The notes under the pieces are model-generated. The model was not told the origin of the DNA. It did no database searches and saw only the letters and a list, made by a program, of their open reading frames with translations. This document shows, piece after piece, positions 52,705 to 61,240 of a DNA stretch of 64,000 nt (the stretch's first letter is position 1; every line of letters begins with the position of its first letter). This stretch comes from Mariniphaga anaerophila (GTDB taxonomy: Bacteria > Bacteroidota > Bacteroidia > Bacteroidales > Prolixibacteraceae), in NCBI RefSeq assembly GCF_900129025.1, contig NZ_FQUM01000009.1:62001-126000 (forward strand). Reading direction: 5' to 3'. The position numbers were made by a program, and so were the translations under genes.

Positions 52705-54474
52705 TTAATAACCTGGATTCTGTATTAAGTTTGGATTTTTGCTAATTTCTTCTCCTGGTATTTTTACGTAGTAGTTCTTTGGTTGAAATGTAAGATTTCC
52801 TCCGATTTTTTCCTTGGTGAAGATATACTTATTTTCGTCCTCAACATAATATGGGCAAAGAGACGTGAATTGCTTATTATTGATCTCAGAATCAGCAATT
52901 CTCCACCGCCGAATATCCCAGAAATTTTGGCTCTCTAGCGCTAGTTCCATTCTTCGCTCACGTCTTATATTATCTACTGTTAACTCGTCCATCGTGAGTA
53001 ATTTCGCTCCGGCCCGATCGCGAATTTTGTTAATTGCAATGAGTGCTTCATTTTTCTTGTCGTCAATGTTAAATGCAGCTTCTGCTTCATTTAGAAGAAC
53101 TTCTCCATAACGGAACAATATAAAGTTGTTTTCACTATTTTCAAGTAATACTTCTGCTTTTGATAAACTTGGATTTTGGTATTTTCTATTAAAGAAGCCG
53201 GTGGCAGTCATTTCATTATGCCCAATTCCGCTGGCACCAATAATTGGTCTTCCGTTATGTAATATATTGTGATCAGAAGCAACAAGTTTTTCTCCATTTG
53301 GATAACTGGTGAAAATACCTTTCTGAACATCAATGATTTCTCCTTTGAATTTGTCCCCAGGAAGCATTACAGTTGCCCTAAGCCTGGGTTGAACATTTGC
53401 AAATAAATCTGAGATTTGGTCAAATCTTAACGGATTCCCATTGTCATCATTTACTTTAAGTACTCCACTGTTTCCATTAATGTCGTCATACTTTTCCACA
53501 AGTTCAAGAGTCGGGCACCATCTGCTGGAGTACCCTTGAGGTCCCCGCATTTGATAAGGAATCGTTATTGCCTGAAAACTATGGGCATTGTCAGGATATT
53601 TATAATATGAAATAAAAATATTTTCCGGACTGTTTTCATCCAAGAACATATTCAAAAAGTTTTCATATTTATCAGAATATTTGTTATATAAAGAGAATTT
53701 CTCTTTAAGTGCAACAGATGCATCATAACTTGAATTGTAAAAATATTCAGCTTCGTTATTGGGTATTCCAATCAATCCATTGAGTTGTACGGTTCCATAT
53801 TTTGCGATTGAACCAGCGTAAAGCATCGCTCTTGATTTTAATGCAAGCGCTACATTTTTATTAGCTCTGCCATTTGCAACAGTTCCTTCATCTAGTAGGC
53901 TTATTGCGTCAACAAGATCTTTCTCAATAAACTTATAAACCTCTGACTCTGTATTGCGGGGTACCTGAAGCTCTTCAATACTTTGCTCCGGATAGTTTTG
54001 AACTTCGGTGATTATTGGTACTCCTCCATAGCGTTTTACTATAGAAAAGTATATAAATGCCCTAAGGAACAAAGCTTCTCCTTTCAACTTATTTGCAACT
54101 TCATTTGAATAATTTTCAGCATAATTAGGGAGTGTTGCCAAAAAATAATTAACGTCCCTTATGCTTGAATATGCCTGTGCCCAATAGGTGAAATCTTCAT
54201 CACGTAGGTAATCATAGAGCAAGTCACTAGGGCATGCCGTTATTTCTCCGGAAAAAGTATTAGTACCATGGTTACAATACCATGATTGTGGGTCATCGCG
54301 GGTAAAGGTAAAATCTTCATAAGGGAGTTCTTTATAGATGCCTGCCATGTATGCATCTATTCCAGATTCGTTTGCAAATGTAGCGTCATCCTGTACAATA
54401 TTTATTGGCGGTACATCAAGGGTGTTGCATCCAGCAATAAAGAACATTATTATTATTAGTGCTTTATATTTCAT
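52705..54474 (-). CDS. SusD-like nutrient-binding lipoprotein (RagB/SusD)
   Basis: A 589-residue lipoprotein (lipobox IAGC, C16). SusD marks: N-terminal helical TPR region (YAQAYSSIRDVNYFLATLP, KGEALFLRAFIYFSIVKRYGGVP) and C-terminal RFGEVLLNEAEA-like LFRYGEVLLNEAEAAFNI and RRERRMELALESQNFWDIRRW. It forms the lid on the SusC transporter and binds the incoming oligosaccharide. It follows susC by 12 bp. Confidence 0.96.
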   Translation of the reverse strand: MKYKALIIIMFFIAGCNTLDVPPINIVQDDATFANESGIDAYMAGIYKELPYEDFTFTRDDPQSWYCNHGTNTFSGEITACPSDLLYDYLRDEDFTYWAQAYSSIRDVNYFLATLPNYAENYSNEVANKLKGEALFLRAFIYFSIVKRYGGVPIITEVQNYPEQSIEELQVPRNTESEVYKFIEKDLVDAISLLDEGTVANGRANKNVALALKSRAMLYAGSIAKYGTVQLNGLIGIPNNEAEYFYNSSYDASVALKEKFSLYNKYSDKYENFLNMFLDENSPENIFISYYKYPDNAHSFQAITIPYQMRGPQGYSSRWCPTLELVEKYDDINGNSGVLKVNDDNGNPLRFDQISDLFANVQPRLRATVMLPGDKFKGEIIDVQKGIFTSYPNGEKLVASDHNILHNGRPIIGASGIGHNEMTATGFFNRKYQNPSLSKAEVLLENSENNFILFRYGEVLLNEAEAAFNIDDKKNEALIAINKIRDRAGAKLLTMDELTVDNIRRERRMELALESQNFWDIRRWRIADSEINNKQFTSLCPYYVEDENKYIFTKEKIGGNLTFQPKNYYVKIPGEEISKNPNLIQNPGY

Positions 54475-54486
54475 GATAATAGTGAT

Positions 54487-57400
54487 TTAGAATGTTACGT
54501 TTATACCAAAATTGTAGGTTTTAACCAAGGGATAGAGATAGCCGTAGGTATCACTTGGATGCTCCGGGTCAAGGTATTTAATTCCAGTCCACGTATAAAG
54601 GTTATAGCCCGATACATAAAGTCTTACTTTTTGGATTCCTGCTTTTGTCAGTATTTTATCAGGTAAAGAATAGCCAATTTCTAGGCTTTTAAGTCTTAGG
54701 TATGACGCATCTTGAACATATCTTTCTGACCCCCAGTAATTAGTTGTCCATTTGGTATTGGTAGATGGATAATAGCCAGATATCCATTCACTGTTGGGAT
54801 CATTAGGATCAGTTAAATGCCATCTGTCGGTAAATTGATTCAATGCATTTCTATCCCAGTATAAAGGTTGTTTTAGTTGTTCTGGGTAGTCAACATTACT
54901 CATCGCATTGCCTTGGAATAGCGCATTAATATCGAATCCTTTCCACTCGGCATTTAATGTTAATCCAAAGCTTAACATAGGATACCCAGATGTGGCAACC
55001 GGATAGTAATCTAAACCATCAATTACTCCATCTTCATTCCAGTCGACATACTTGTAATCTCCTGGATTGATAATATCGTTTCCTCTATTATCCTGAATTG
55101 GGGAGTTATAAGCATCTTCGAAAGATTGAAATTGTCCTTCATAGCCATAAGCCCACCAGATATTATTGTATCGATCAGTATAGTTATTTCTCCAGTTGTT
55201 ATAAGAATTCGTTTGATTGGCAATTTCTTTATATTGCCATTTTGTTCTGGTGTAAGAAATATTCCCTGATACCATGTAATTAAAATCGCCTACATTGTTT
55301 CTATGGCTAACTACCAGATCAATTCCCTTGGTAAAATCCCCTTCTAAGTTTTCTTGTGGCAAAGCAGCTCCCACTGTTCCTGGTAAGCTCAAAAGTCTTG
55401 AGGCTAAAAGTCCATCTCTGTCACGGCTAAAAACATCAATTTGTAAGCCGAATAGTCCTTCCCACATTTGGGCATCCAACCCCAGGTTAAGAGTTTTGGC
55501 TGTATACCATGTAATATTTGGGTTGCTCATTCCACGCGAACTTACAGCATTAACAAAATTGTCTCCAAACACAAAGCCTCCGTCAGGATAGTTAAATCCT
55601 GTAAGAAATTGGTAGGAAGAAGCATTGTCATCTCCCATAACCCCGTATGAAGTTCTTAGCTTCAAGTTGTCTATAGAAGGTAGATTGTTTTTTATAAATG
55701 GTTCCTCAGACATTCTCCATCCAACTGATACTGCCGGGAAAAAGCCCCATTGGTTATCCTTTTCAAATTTAGAAGAGCCATCGTAGCGAAAGCTAATTTC
55801 AGCAAGGTACTTCGATTTATAATTGTAATTGAACTTTCCAACTAACCCTTTATTGGCAATCTCCCATAAGTCATCTACATCCATCGACCCCTGTTGGTTT
55901 GTACTGTTCCCTGCAAAAAGTTGATCAACTGCATCCATGCTGAATTCGCGCAATGCATAGAAATTATCCATTTTCCCTGTGCTTTCCTCATATAGTAGCA
56001 GTGCGCTTACATTATGAGATTCCTTAAAGACATTAGAATAAGATAACGATAGTTGCATTAGAGTGTTTTCCCTTTCTGTCAAACTCCGTTGTATTGTTGA
56101 CGGTGACTGATTGATGTGTTCGTTATAGCTACTGGTGCTTTCATCGTAGGTGTAAAGCGTGTATGCTTTTTTGTATGCTTTTTCAGTATCGGAAATATAA
56201 TCATAACTATACAGGCCTTTTGCCGTTAACCCTTCAACGAAAGGAATATCGTAACTTAAGCTAAAGGAGCTTTGGAATATTCTTTTGTTAAATTTTTTAT
56301 ATCCGCTTATATCTGCATCGGTAATTGCCAGCGGGTGGTCACCATCGGCGGCACTATACAAATAGTTGGGATTATCATTTGCATAAATTGGCCACAGAGG
56401 TACTTGGGTCCAGGTTGATTTGTACACTAGCCAAGAGTCGTGATATGGCTGGTTTTTATTATCTTTCATGCCACCAATAAGAAATTCTGCTTTCAGTCTT
56501 TTGGTTAACTGGGCAGATACATTAGATCTTATATTGAAACGGTCGTAATTCAAATCTCCGCTTTTCCACAGCCCATCTTGCTTGAGATAACCAAAATTTA
56601 AAAAATAGTCAACTTTTTCTGTCCCGCCCGAAGCGCTGATATTGTGCTGTGTTTGTGGTGCAAACTCGTCAATGGCAACTCCTGGCCAGTCGGAACTCTT
56701 TTTTGTTCCGTTCAGGTATGCATTTATTTCGTCCTGGCTGTAAATGGGGTCTTGCCCGTTATTGATGTTATTCTCATTCATAAGGGTCATGTATCCTACA
56801 GCATCGGCACTTTCCGGAAGACCAGTTCCCTGTTGCCAACCATAGGAGCCATTATACCCCATTGTAACTTCACCTTTAGCCCCTTTCTTTGTTGTGACAA
56901 GAACTACCCCGTTTGCAGCTCTAACCCCATAAATGCTAGCAGAAGCATCTTTTAAGACAGAAACACTTTCTATCTCATTCGGATCAAGTCGGTTCATGTT
57001 CTCCCGAGGTATTCCATCAATAATAACTAATGGTGTACCCATTCCTCGAATTTGAAAATTGGTATTGTATGCTCCTGGTTCGCCAGTTTTTTGAACCACA
57101 CGTACACCGGCAATTTTTCCAGCTAACATGTTTTCAACATTTTCGTTTTTGGTGGCAATAATGTCGTCAGCATTCACTGATGCAATAGAGCCTGTGAGGT
57201 TAACTTTCTTTTGAACTCCATAACCAACGGCAACAACTTCCTCCAATCCAATGGTTTCTGGTGTTAATTCAATGTTAATGGTTTGTTGGCCTGTGTAATT
57301 TACTTCCTGTGCTTTCATGCCAACAAAAGAGTATTGAAGTGTCGCATTATTGGGGATATTTGCTAATGTATATTTTCCATCAGCATTAGTTACAGTCCCA

Positions 57401-57864
57401 TTGGTTGTACCTTTTATTATGACGGTAACTCCAGGTAGCGGCTGTTTATTTTGGTCGGTTACTATACCCGAAACCGGTTTTTGCTGTTGCTCACCTTTGG
57501 ACTCAGCCAGGTTTTTAGAAACGGCGATGTACCGGTCAATAATTTTATATCCGTAATCGGTATCTTTCAGTAGCTGGTCAAGAACATCAGTTATTAAAGC
57601 ATTTTTACAGTTTATGTTCACTTTTGTATCAAGAATATCCTTGTCGGCCCTCAACATAAAGTAAAACTCGGTTTTGTTTTCGATGGTGTTTATCACGTCT
57701 TCAATGGTGGCGTTTTCCATCGATAAATTAAGTCTTGTTGATTGTGCATAAGAACTGGCAAAAGACTGGATCGTAAAGACAAAAACTAGCATTGCTGTTA
57801 TCTTCACAATCCTAAATAATTTTAAATACCTCTGAATATCAGAAGCAGAGTTGCTTTTTTTCAT
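54487..57864 (-). CDS. SusC-like TonB-dependent transporter with STN signalling domain
   Basis: An 1125-residue outer-membrane transporter. Signal peptide about 1-40 (ending SSYAQ), STN domain about 44-115 (LNLSMENATIEDVINTIE), CarboxypepD_reg domain about 127-205 (VSGIVTDQNKQPLPGV), TonB box EEVVAVGYG, plug about 215-330 (NVENMLAGKIAGVRV), and a barrel ending in NFGINVTF. The STN domain marks it as the sensor of the neighbouring FecR/ECF pair: substrate import would release the sigma factor. Fucosidases nearby suggest a fucosylated glycan. Confidence 0.96.
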   Translation of the reverse strand: MKKSNSASDIQRYLKLFRIVKITAMLVFVFTIQSFASSYAQSTRLNLSMENATIEDVINTIENKTEFYFMLRADKDILDTKVNINCKNALITDVLDQLLKDTDYGYKIIDRYIAVSKNLAESKGEQQQKPVSGIVTDQNKQPLPGVTVIIKGTTNGTVTNADGKYTLANIPNNATLQYSFVGMKAQEVNYTGQQTINIELTPETIGLEEVVAVGYGVQKKVNLTGSIASVNADDIIATKNENVENMLAGKIAGVRVVQKTGEPGAYNTNFQIRGMGTPLVIIDGIPRENMNRLDPNEIESVSVLKDASASIYGVRAANGVVLVTTKKGAKGEVTMGYNGSYGWQQGTGLPESADAVGYMTLMNENNINNGQDPIYSQDEINAYLNGTKKSSDWPGVAIDEFAPQTQHNISASGGTEKVDYFLNFGYLKQDGLWKSGDLNYDRFNIRSNVSAQLTKRLKAEFLIGGMKDNKNQPYHDSWLVYKSTWTQVPLWPIYANDNPNYLYSAADGDHPLAITDADISGYKKFNKRIFQSSFSLSYDIPFVEGLTAKGLYSYDYISDTEKAYKKAYTLYTYDESTSSYNEHINQSPSTIQRSLTERENTLMQLSLSYSNVFKESHNVSALLLYEESTGKMDNFYALREFSMDAVDQLFAGNSTNQQGSMDVDDLWEIANKGLVGKFNYNYKSKYLAEISFRYDGSSKFEKDNQWGFFPAVSVGWRMSEEPFIKNNLPSIDNLKLRTSYGVMGDDNASSYQFLTGFNYPDGGFVFGDNFVNAVSSRGMSNPNITWYTAKTLNLGLDAQMWEGLFGLQIDVFSRDRDGLLASRLLSLPGTVGAALPQENLEGDFTKGIDLVVSHRNNVGDFNYMVSGNISYTRTKWQYKEIANQTNSYNNWRNNYTDRYNNIWWAYGYEGQFQSFEDAYNSPIQDNRGNDIINPGDYKYVDWNEDGVIDGLDYYPVATSGYPMLSFGLTLNAEWKGFDINALFQGNAMSNVDYPEQLKQPLYWDRNALNQFTDRWHLTDPNDPNSEWISGYYPSTNTKWTTNYWGSERYVQDASYLRLKSLEIGYSLPDKILTKAGIQKVRLYVSGYNLYTWTGIKYLDPEHPSDTYGYLYPLVKTYNFGINVTF

Positions 57865-57946
57865 AAATTTGTTTTTAGTTAAATGATTTGCTTGCCAAAG
57901 AGTTATTCATTAAACGATTGCTTGAGGTATAAACACAAGCATTTTT

Positions 57947-57987
57947 ACAGACTGAAAATATTGTCCGTATTTTCGGTCTGTTTTTTT
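57947..57987 (+). terminator. Strong terminator facing plus, antisense to the susC leader
   Basis: A 14-bp stem (ACAGACTGAAAATA/TATTTTCGGTCTGT, one G-T pair, loop TTGTCCG) followed by seven Ts on the plus strand. All flanking genes are on the minus strand, where the hairpin is followed by As rather than Ts. It lies between fecR and susC. Confidence 0.8.
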
Positions 57988-58054
57988 AGGATGAGTTGTT
58001 TTTTTTCATAAAGTTTGATTTTTTCAGTTATTAAATAATTGCCTTTGTTAGTTT

Positions 58055-59041
58055 TTAATCCCAGTATATTAAAGTTGGTTCATTTGCACGTGGAACAATT
58101 TCGTATTTGAGGGAGGTTGTAAGCTTGAATACTTCCAGTATTTGGTCTATCGGTTTGTTTTTTAAAATTGTTCCAAAATATAGTTCTTTGCCCAATTGTT
58201 TATTTCTGATAACGATTTCAACATTATACCAGCGTTCAATTTTTTTTGCAATATCCTCTAATTTTTCATTTCGAAAGGTTATCAATCCCTTTTTCCAGGA
58301 AACGAACATGTCTGTATTCACTTCGCTTACAATCAGCTTGTTGTCGGTCGCTGTATAGCGGGCTTTTTCTCCGGGTACCAATTTTGTAAGTTCCAAACCA
58401 TCTTTGTTTAAAACACTAATGCTTCCATCCACAAGGGTAGCACTAATGCTGTTATCTTCCGGATAAGCTTCAATATTAAAAGAGGTTCCGTAAACTTTGA
58501 TGTCGAGTAATGGAGATTTTACGATAAATGGGTGTTCCTGATCTTTTTGTACATCGAAAAAAGCTTCACCATTGAGAGTAACTTCCCTCTTACCATGGCT
58601 AAAATCGTTATCATAGCTAATTGTACTTCTCGAGTTAAGCATTACCAACGTCCCGTCTGGCAGTTCCACGTTTGTCATCTGCCCCTGCGGTGCTGTTACA
58701 GTATAATTTGATGCATAGATTTCGTTTTCGCTTACTTTGTCTGAACTTAAAACGAACCAACTGAGAATTCCACCAATACCAATTAGGAGGATATATATGG
58801 CAGCCTGTTTTAGTGCTTTGAATAATAGGGATTTATTGTTGTGTTTTTTTGCTGAATTATGAAAAAGGGCAAGCGCGGTACTTTCGTCTTCGTCTGTTTT
58901 TTCCGTAAGCGCCCAAATTTTTTTTAGCTCTAAAAACTCGTTTTTATTTTCAGGATTTTCTTCAATCCAGGCGAAGAATTGCTGCTTTTCCTCGGAAGAT
59001 GAAGTACCGTTTAAGTATTTAATGATGATGTCAAAATTCAT
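58055..59041 (-). CDS. FecR-family anti-sigma factor of the carbohydrate locus
   Basis: A 328-residue protein: N-terminal DUF4880-like sigma-binding part (YLNGTSSSEEKQQFFAWIEEN), a membrane helix about 84-104 (AIYILLIGIGGILSWFVL), FecR domain (VELPDGTLVMLNSRSTISY, GEAFFDVQKDQEHPF), and C-terminal DUF4974 (EKLEDIAKKIERWYNVEIVI). It would sense the SusC STN domain in the periplasm and control the ECF factor encoded 68 bp upstream. Confidence 0.94.
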   Translation of the reverse strand: MNFDIIIKYLNGTSSSEEKQQFFAWIEENPENKNEFLELKKIWALTEKTDEDESTALALFHNSAKKHNNKSLLFKALKQAAIYILLIGIGGILSWFVLSSDKVSENEIYASNYTVTAPQGQMTNVELPDGTLVMLNSRSTISYDNDFSHGKREVTLNGEAFFDVQKDQEHPFIVKSPLLDIKVYGTSFNIEAYPEDNSISATLVDGSISVLNKDGLELTKLVPGEKARYTATDNKLIVSEVNTDMFVSWKKGLITFRNEKLEDIAKKIERWYNVEIVIRNKQLGKELYFGTILKNKPIDQILEVFKLTTSLKYEIVPRANEPTLIYWD

Positions 59042-59109
59042 ATGATTATGCTATTGAATTAATGTACACCTAAGATTGAGGATACCCTGTATTGAATCCT
59101 AATTTTTTA

Positions 59110-59712
59110 TCAAAATCCAAGTATCAATACAATTAATACTGTTAGAAATTCGGCCAGACGTTTGCGTAGAATTTTCAAAGCACGGGTCATGTTGGTTTCA
59201 ACCGATTTAACTGCAATGCCAAGTTCTTCGGCTATTTCGCGGTTTTTTTTGCCTTCAGACCTGCTTTTCAGAAATACCTCCCTACACCGGTCTGGGAGTT
59301 CTTCAATGGCTTTTTGAATTGCCTTCTCCAGCTCGGTAAAATGGATTTCATCAAAATTGAACGACTTTATAATATCATGTGTCAGCAGGTATTCTTTTTC
59401 TTCGATACTTTTTTGTAAATATTTTTTTTCAATTTTTTTATGTCGCAGGTAATTCAAACATTCTGTTTTTGCTGCCGTGTAAAGGAAGGAGTAGATTCCG
59501 TTTTCAGTCTGTACTTTGTCGCGGTTTAACCAAAGTTTCAGAAAGGCTTCCTGGGTTATACTCTTCGACTTGTCCAAATCGAAAATAAACTGGTTACAGA
59601 ATCCGGTAACTTTGTTGTAGTTTATCCTGAATATTTTATCAAATACCTTTTCATTTCCTGCTTTAAAAAGCAGAAATTCGGGAGAAATGGTATCTGAATT
59701 TTTTTTAAGCAA
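59110..59712 (-). CDS. ECF RNA polymerase sigma factor of the carbohydrate locus
   Basis: A 200-residue Bacteroidota ECF sigma. Region 2 FDKIFRINYNKVTGFCNQFI and SKSITQEAFLKLWLNRD; region 4 ELPDRCREVFLKSRSEGKKNREIAEEL and SVETNMTRALKILRKRL. A hydrophobic tail (LTVLIVLILGF) is unusual in length but seen in relatives. The start is a TTG at 59712, since no ATG precedes region 2. With FecR and SusC (STN) it forms a cell-surface signalling triad. Confidence 0.9.
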   Translation of the reverse strand: MLKKNSDTISPEFLLFKAGNEKVFDKIFRINYNKVTGFCNQFIFDLDKSKSITQEAFLKLWLNRDKVQTENGIYSFLYTAAKTECLNYLRHKKIEKKYLQKSIEEKEYLLTHDIIKSFNFDEIHFTELEKAIQKAIEELPDRCREVFLKSRSEGKKNREIAEELGIAVKSVETNMTRALKILRKRLAEFLTVLIVLILGF

Positions 59713-59763
59713 AAGCAGTTTTTTTTAATTGTGAATGGAAATAAAAAAGTGTATGATTTTGTG

Positions 59764-59961
59764 TTATTGCATCGAGTTTACTCCTGGTATTGTGGCTGGC
59801 ATTTTAGTAAATGCTGGTCGAATATAATGATTTCGTTTTGCGTCTCCATGCCCCGGCAGATAAATCCCAACAATTTCGGCTTTGTAATTCCAAATATCTA
59901 TAACAGGTTTTATAACTCTTGAAGAACTCGAGTTTTCGTGAATGAAGATAATGTTTTTCAT
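59764..59961 (-). pseudogene. Alpha/beta hydrolase N-terminal fragment
   Basis: From the ATG at 59961 the frame reads KNIIFIHENSSSSRVIKP and then VGIYLPGHGDAKRN, matching the first two strands of alpha/beta hydrolases (IIFIHGNSSSS, DLPGHGDS). The oxyanion-region glycine is E, likeness is lost after about 45 residues, and no nucleophile elbow is present. It is a decayed start of a gene; the open frame extends further upstream without likeness. Confidence 0.55.
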
Positions 59962-60452
59962 AAGTGTTGGATTCTGAGGATGAAAATAATCATAATAATC
60001 AACACTAAATTTTTGAGAAAGTTTAATTCCTGCGGGGATTATCCGGGTCCGTTTTTTTCTTCCTGAAAAAATCAATTTTATTCAGGTACTTCCATGTTTT
60101 AGTAGTGAAAATGGCGAATATTTTTTCGTTTCTGATGGCTTTACTAATAAATGAAGCCGTAACCTACATTAAGAGAGTATCATCCGTAACCGAAATGCTT
60201 TTATGAACCTTTACTTTTGAGTGATTAAACCCGGACGCAGACACACGATAGCCCGTGGTTTCCGAGAATGGTTTCATTGCTTTCCCTCAAATCGAGATTT
60301 TCAAGATTATCTCGTAATAAATTCAAGGTGGCTTAGTTTCTATAGTGTCTCTCTTTTTGAGCCTGGAATTCATAATAAAAACTGTATGGATACAAAAGGT
60401 ACCGCAAGTTAATTCACGTTTATTCCTGTTAGCGATCCCTGATAATCATGAT
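59962..60452. other. Gap without a gene, debris zone
   Basis: About 490 bp between the hydrolase fragment and the right direct repeat. Short frames only, none with recognisable domains, and no tRNA or terminator. A CCTGATAATC at 60438-60447 echoes the 5' arm of the tRNA-Leu terminator, so the right repeat may once have been longer. Confidence 0.4.
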
Positions 60453-60494
60453 TTTTTTTATCACTTTAAAGGAAGTGTTGTTTTGCTACAAAAA
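60453..60494 (+). repeat. Direct repeat, right copy
   Basis: It matches 44996-45037 at 38 of 42 positions in the same orientation, 15457 bp away. No tRNA part is included. The arsenic-type operon begins about 45 bp downstream. Confidence 0.75.
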
Positions 60495-60538
60495 CGATCT
60501 TTTTTCCTTTTCAAGTCAGAATTTTAAATCAGAATGAA

Positions 60539-60562
60539 TATCTTTGTTCGTAATATTACGAA
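60539..60562 (+). promoter_or_regulatory. arsR promoter box and ArsR-like operator
   Basis: TATCTTTG (60539-60546) fits TAnnTTTG and is followed at once by a perfect 16-bp palindrome TTCGTAATATTACGAA (60547-60562), covering the expected transcription start. This is the usual layout for ArsR autorepression. A -33 TTG is not clear. Confidence 0.75.
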
Positions 60563-60567
60563 TGATA

Positions 60568-60867
60568 ATGGCAGAAGAAACAGTTTTTACAGAAAAGCAA
60601 CAAAAAGCAGCCCGGTACGCCAAGGCAATGGGGCATCCGGTGCGGATGTATGTTTTGGAATTGCTTTCCAATCAGAGTTGCTGTTACAGCGGTAATTTAA
60701 GCGACGAACTCCCCATTGCCAAATCAACGCTTTCGCAACATTTGAAAGAATTGAAAGACGCCGGGTTGATCCAGGGAGAAATAGAAGCGCCCAGGGTTAA
60801 GTATTGTATAAACAGGGCAAACTGGAAAGAAGCACAACTGCTGTTTAAAGAGTTTCTGAAAATTTAA
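60568..60867 (+). CDS. arsR: ArsR/SmtB-family repressor
   Basis: The ATG at 60568 (MAEETVFTEKQQ) is used; 60562 is possible but lies on the operator, and a TTG at 60544 is unlikely. The 99-residue winged-helix protein has ELLSNQSCCYSGNLSDEL, with a cysteine pair where arsenic- or metal-sensing members have their ligands, and recognition helix PIAKSTLSQHLKELKDAG. It should repress the genes downstream until arsenite or a thiol-reactive compound binds. Confidence 0.92.
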   Translation: MAEETVFTEKQQKAARYAKAMGHPVRMYVLELLSNQSCCYSGNLSDELPIAKSTLSQHLKELKDAGLIQGEIEAPRVKYCINRANWKEAQLLFKEFLKI

Positions 60868-60885
60868 AAAATTTTGAATAAATAG

Positions 60886-60901
60886 TTCGTTATTCTACGA
60901 A
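60886..60901 (+). promoter_or_regulatory. Second ArsR-like operator
   Basis: TTCGTTATTCTACGAA shares the arms TTCGT/ACGAA with the first operator (three centre bases differ). It lies between arsR and the thioredoxin gene, so the downstream genes may be separately controlled. Confidence 0.6.
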
Positions 60902-60918
60902 CACCGAACAATAAAATT

Positions 60919-61182
60919 ATGGATTACAAAGATTTGAAACCCGGTAAAATGGAACTTCTCGTTTTAGGAACCGGTTGTCCGAAGTGCAAAGCGCTCGACA
61001 AAGCAGTTAACGAATTGGTAGCTGAATTGGATTTGCAGGCCAATGTTCGTAAGGTAGAAGATATTATGGAGATTATGCAATTTGGCGTAATGCGAACTCC
61101 TGCCCTGGTTGTTAACGGAAAAGTTGTTGTAAGTGGCAGAATTCCGAACAAAACCGAGTTAACTTCATTCTTAACACGGTAA
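60919..61182 (+). CDS. Small thioredoxin-fold protein (redox-active disulfide type)
   Basis: An 87-residue thioredoxin-like protein with GTGCPKC redox motif (CPKC near residues 20-23), the cis-proline VMRTPALVVNGKVV, and GRIPNKTEL. Such proteins (thioredoxin_3 family) often lie next to DUF318 permeases and ars genes. It may recycle the arsenate reductase or deliver arsenicals to the permease; that is inference. Confidence 0.92.
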   Translation: MDYKDLKPGKMELLVLGTGCPKCKALDKAVNELVAELDLQANVRKVEDIMEIMQFGVMRTPALVVNGKVVVSGRIPNKTELTSFLTR

Positions 61183-61240
61183 TTGAAAATGATGCCAGTC
61201 AAATTCAACACTAAGGTTCTGCTTTTTTAAATTACAGAGT

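Noticed and set aside
58085-58100. CACGTGGAACA near the fecR end as parS
   Set aside because: The left arm does not match, leaving four mismatches overall.
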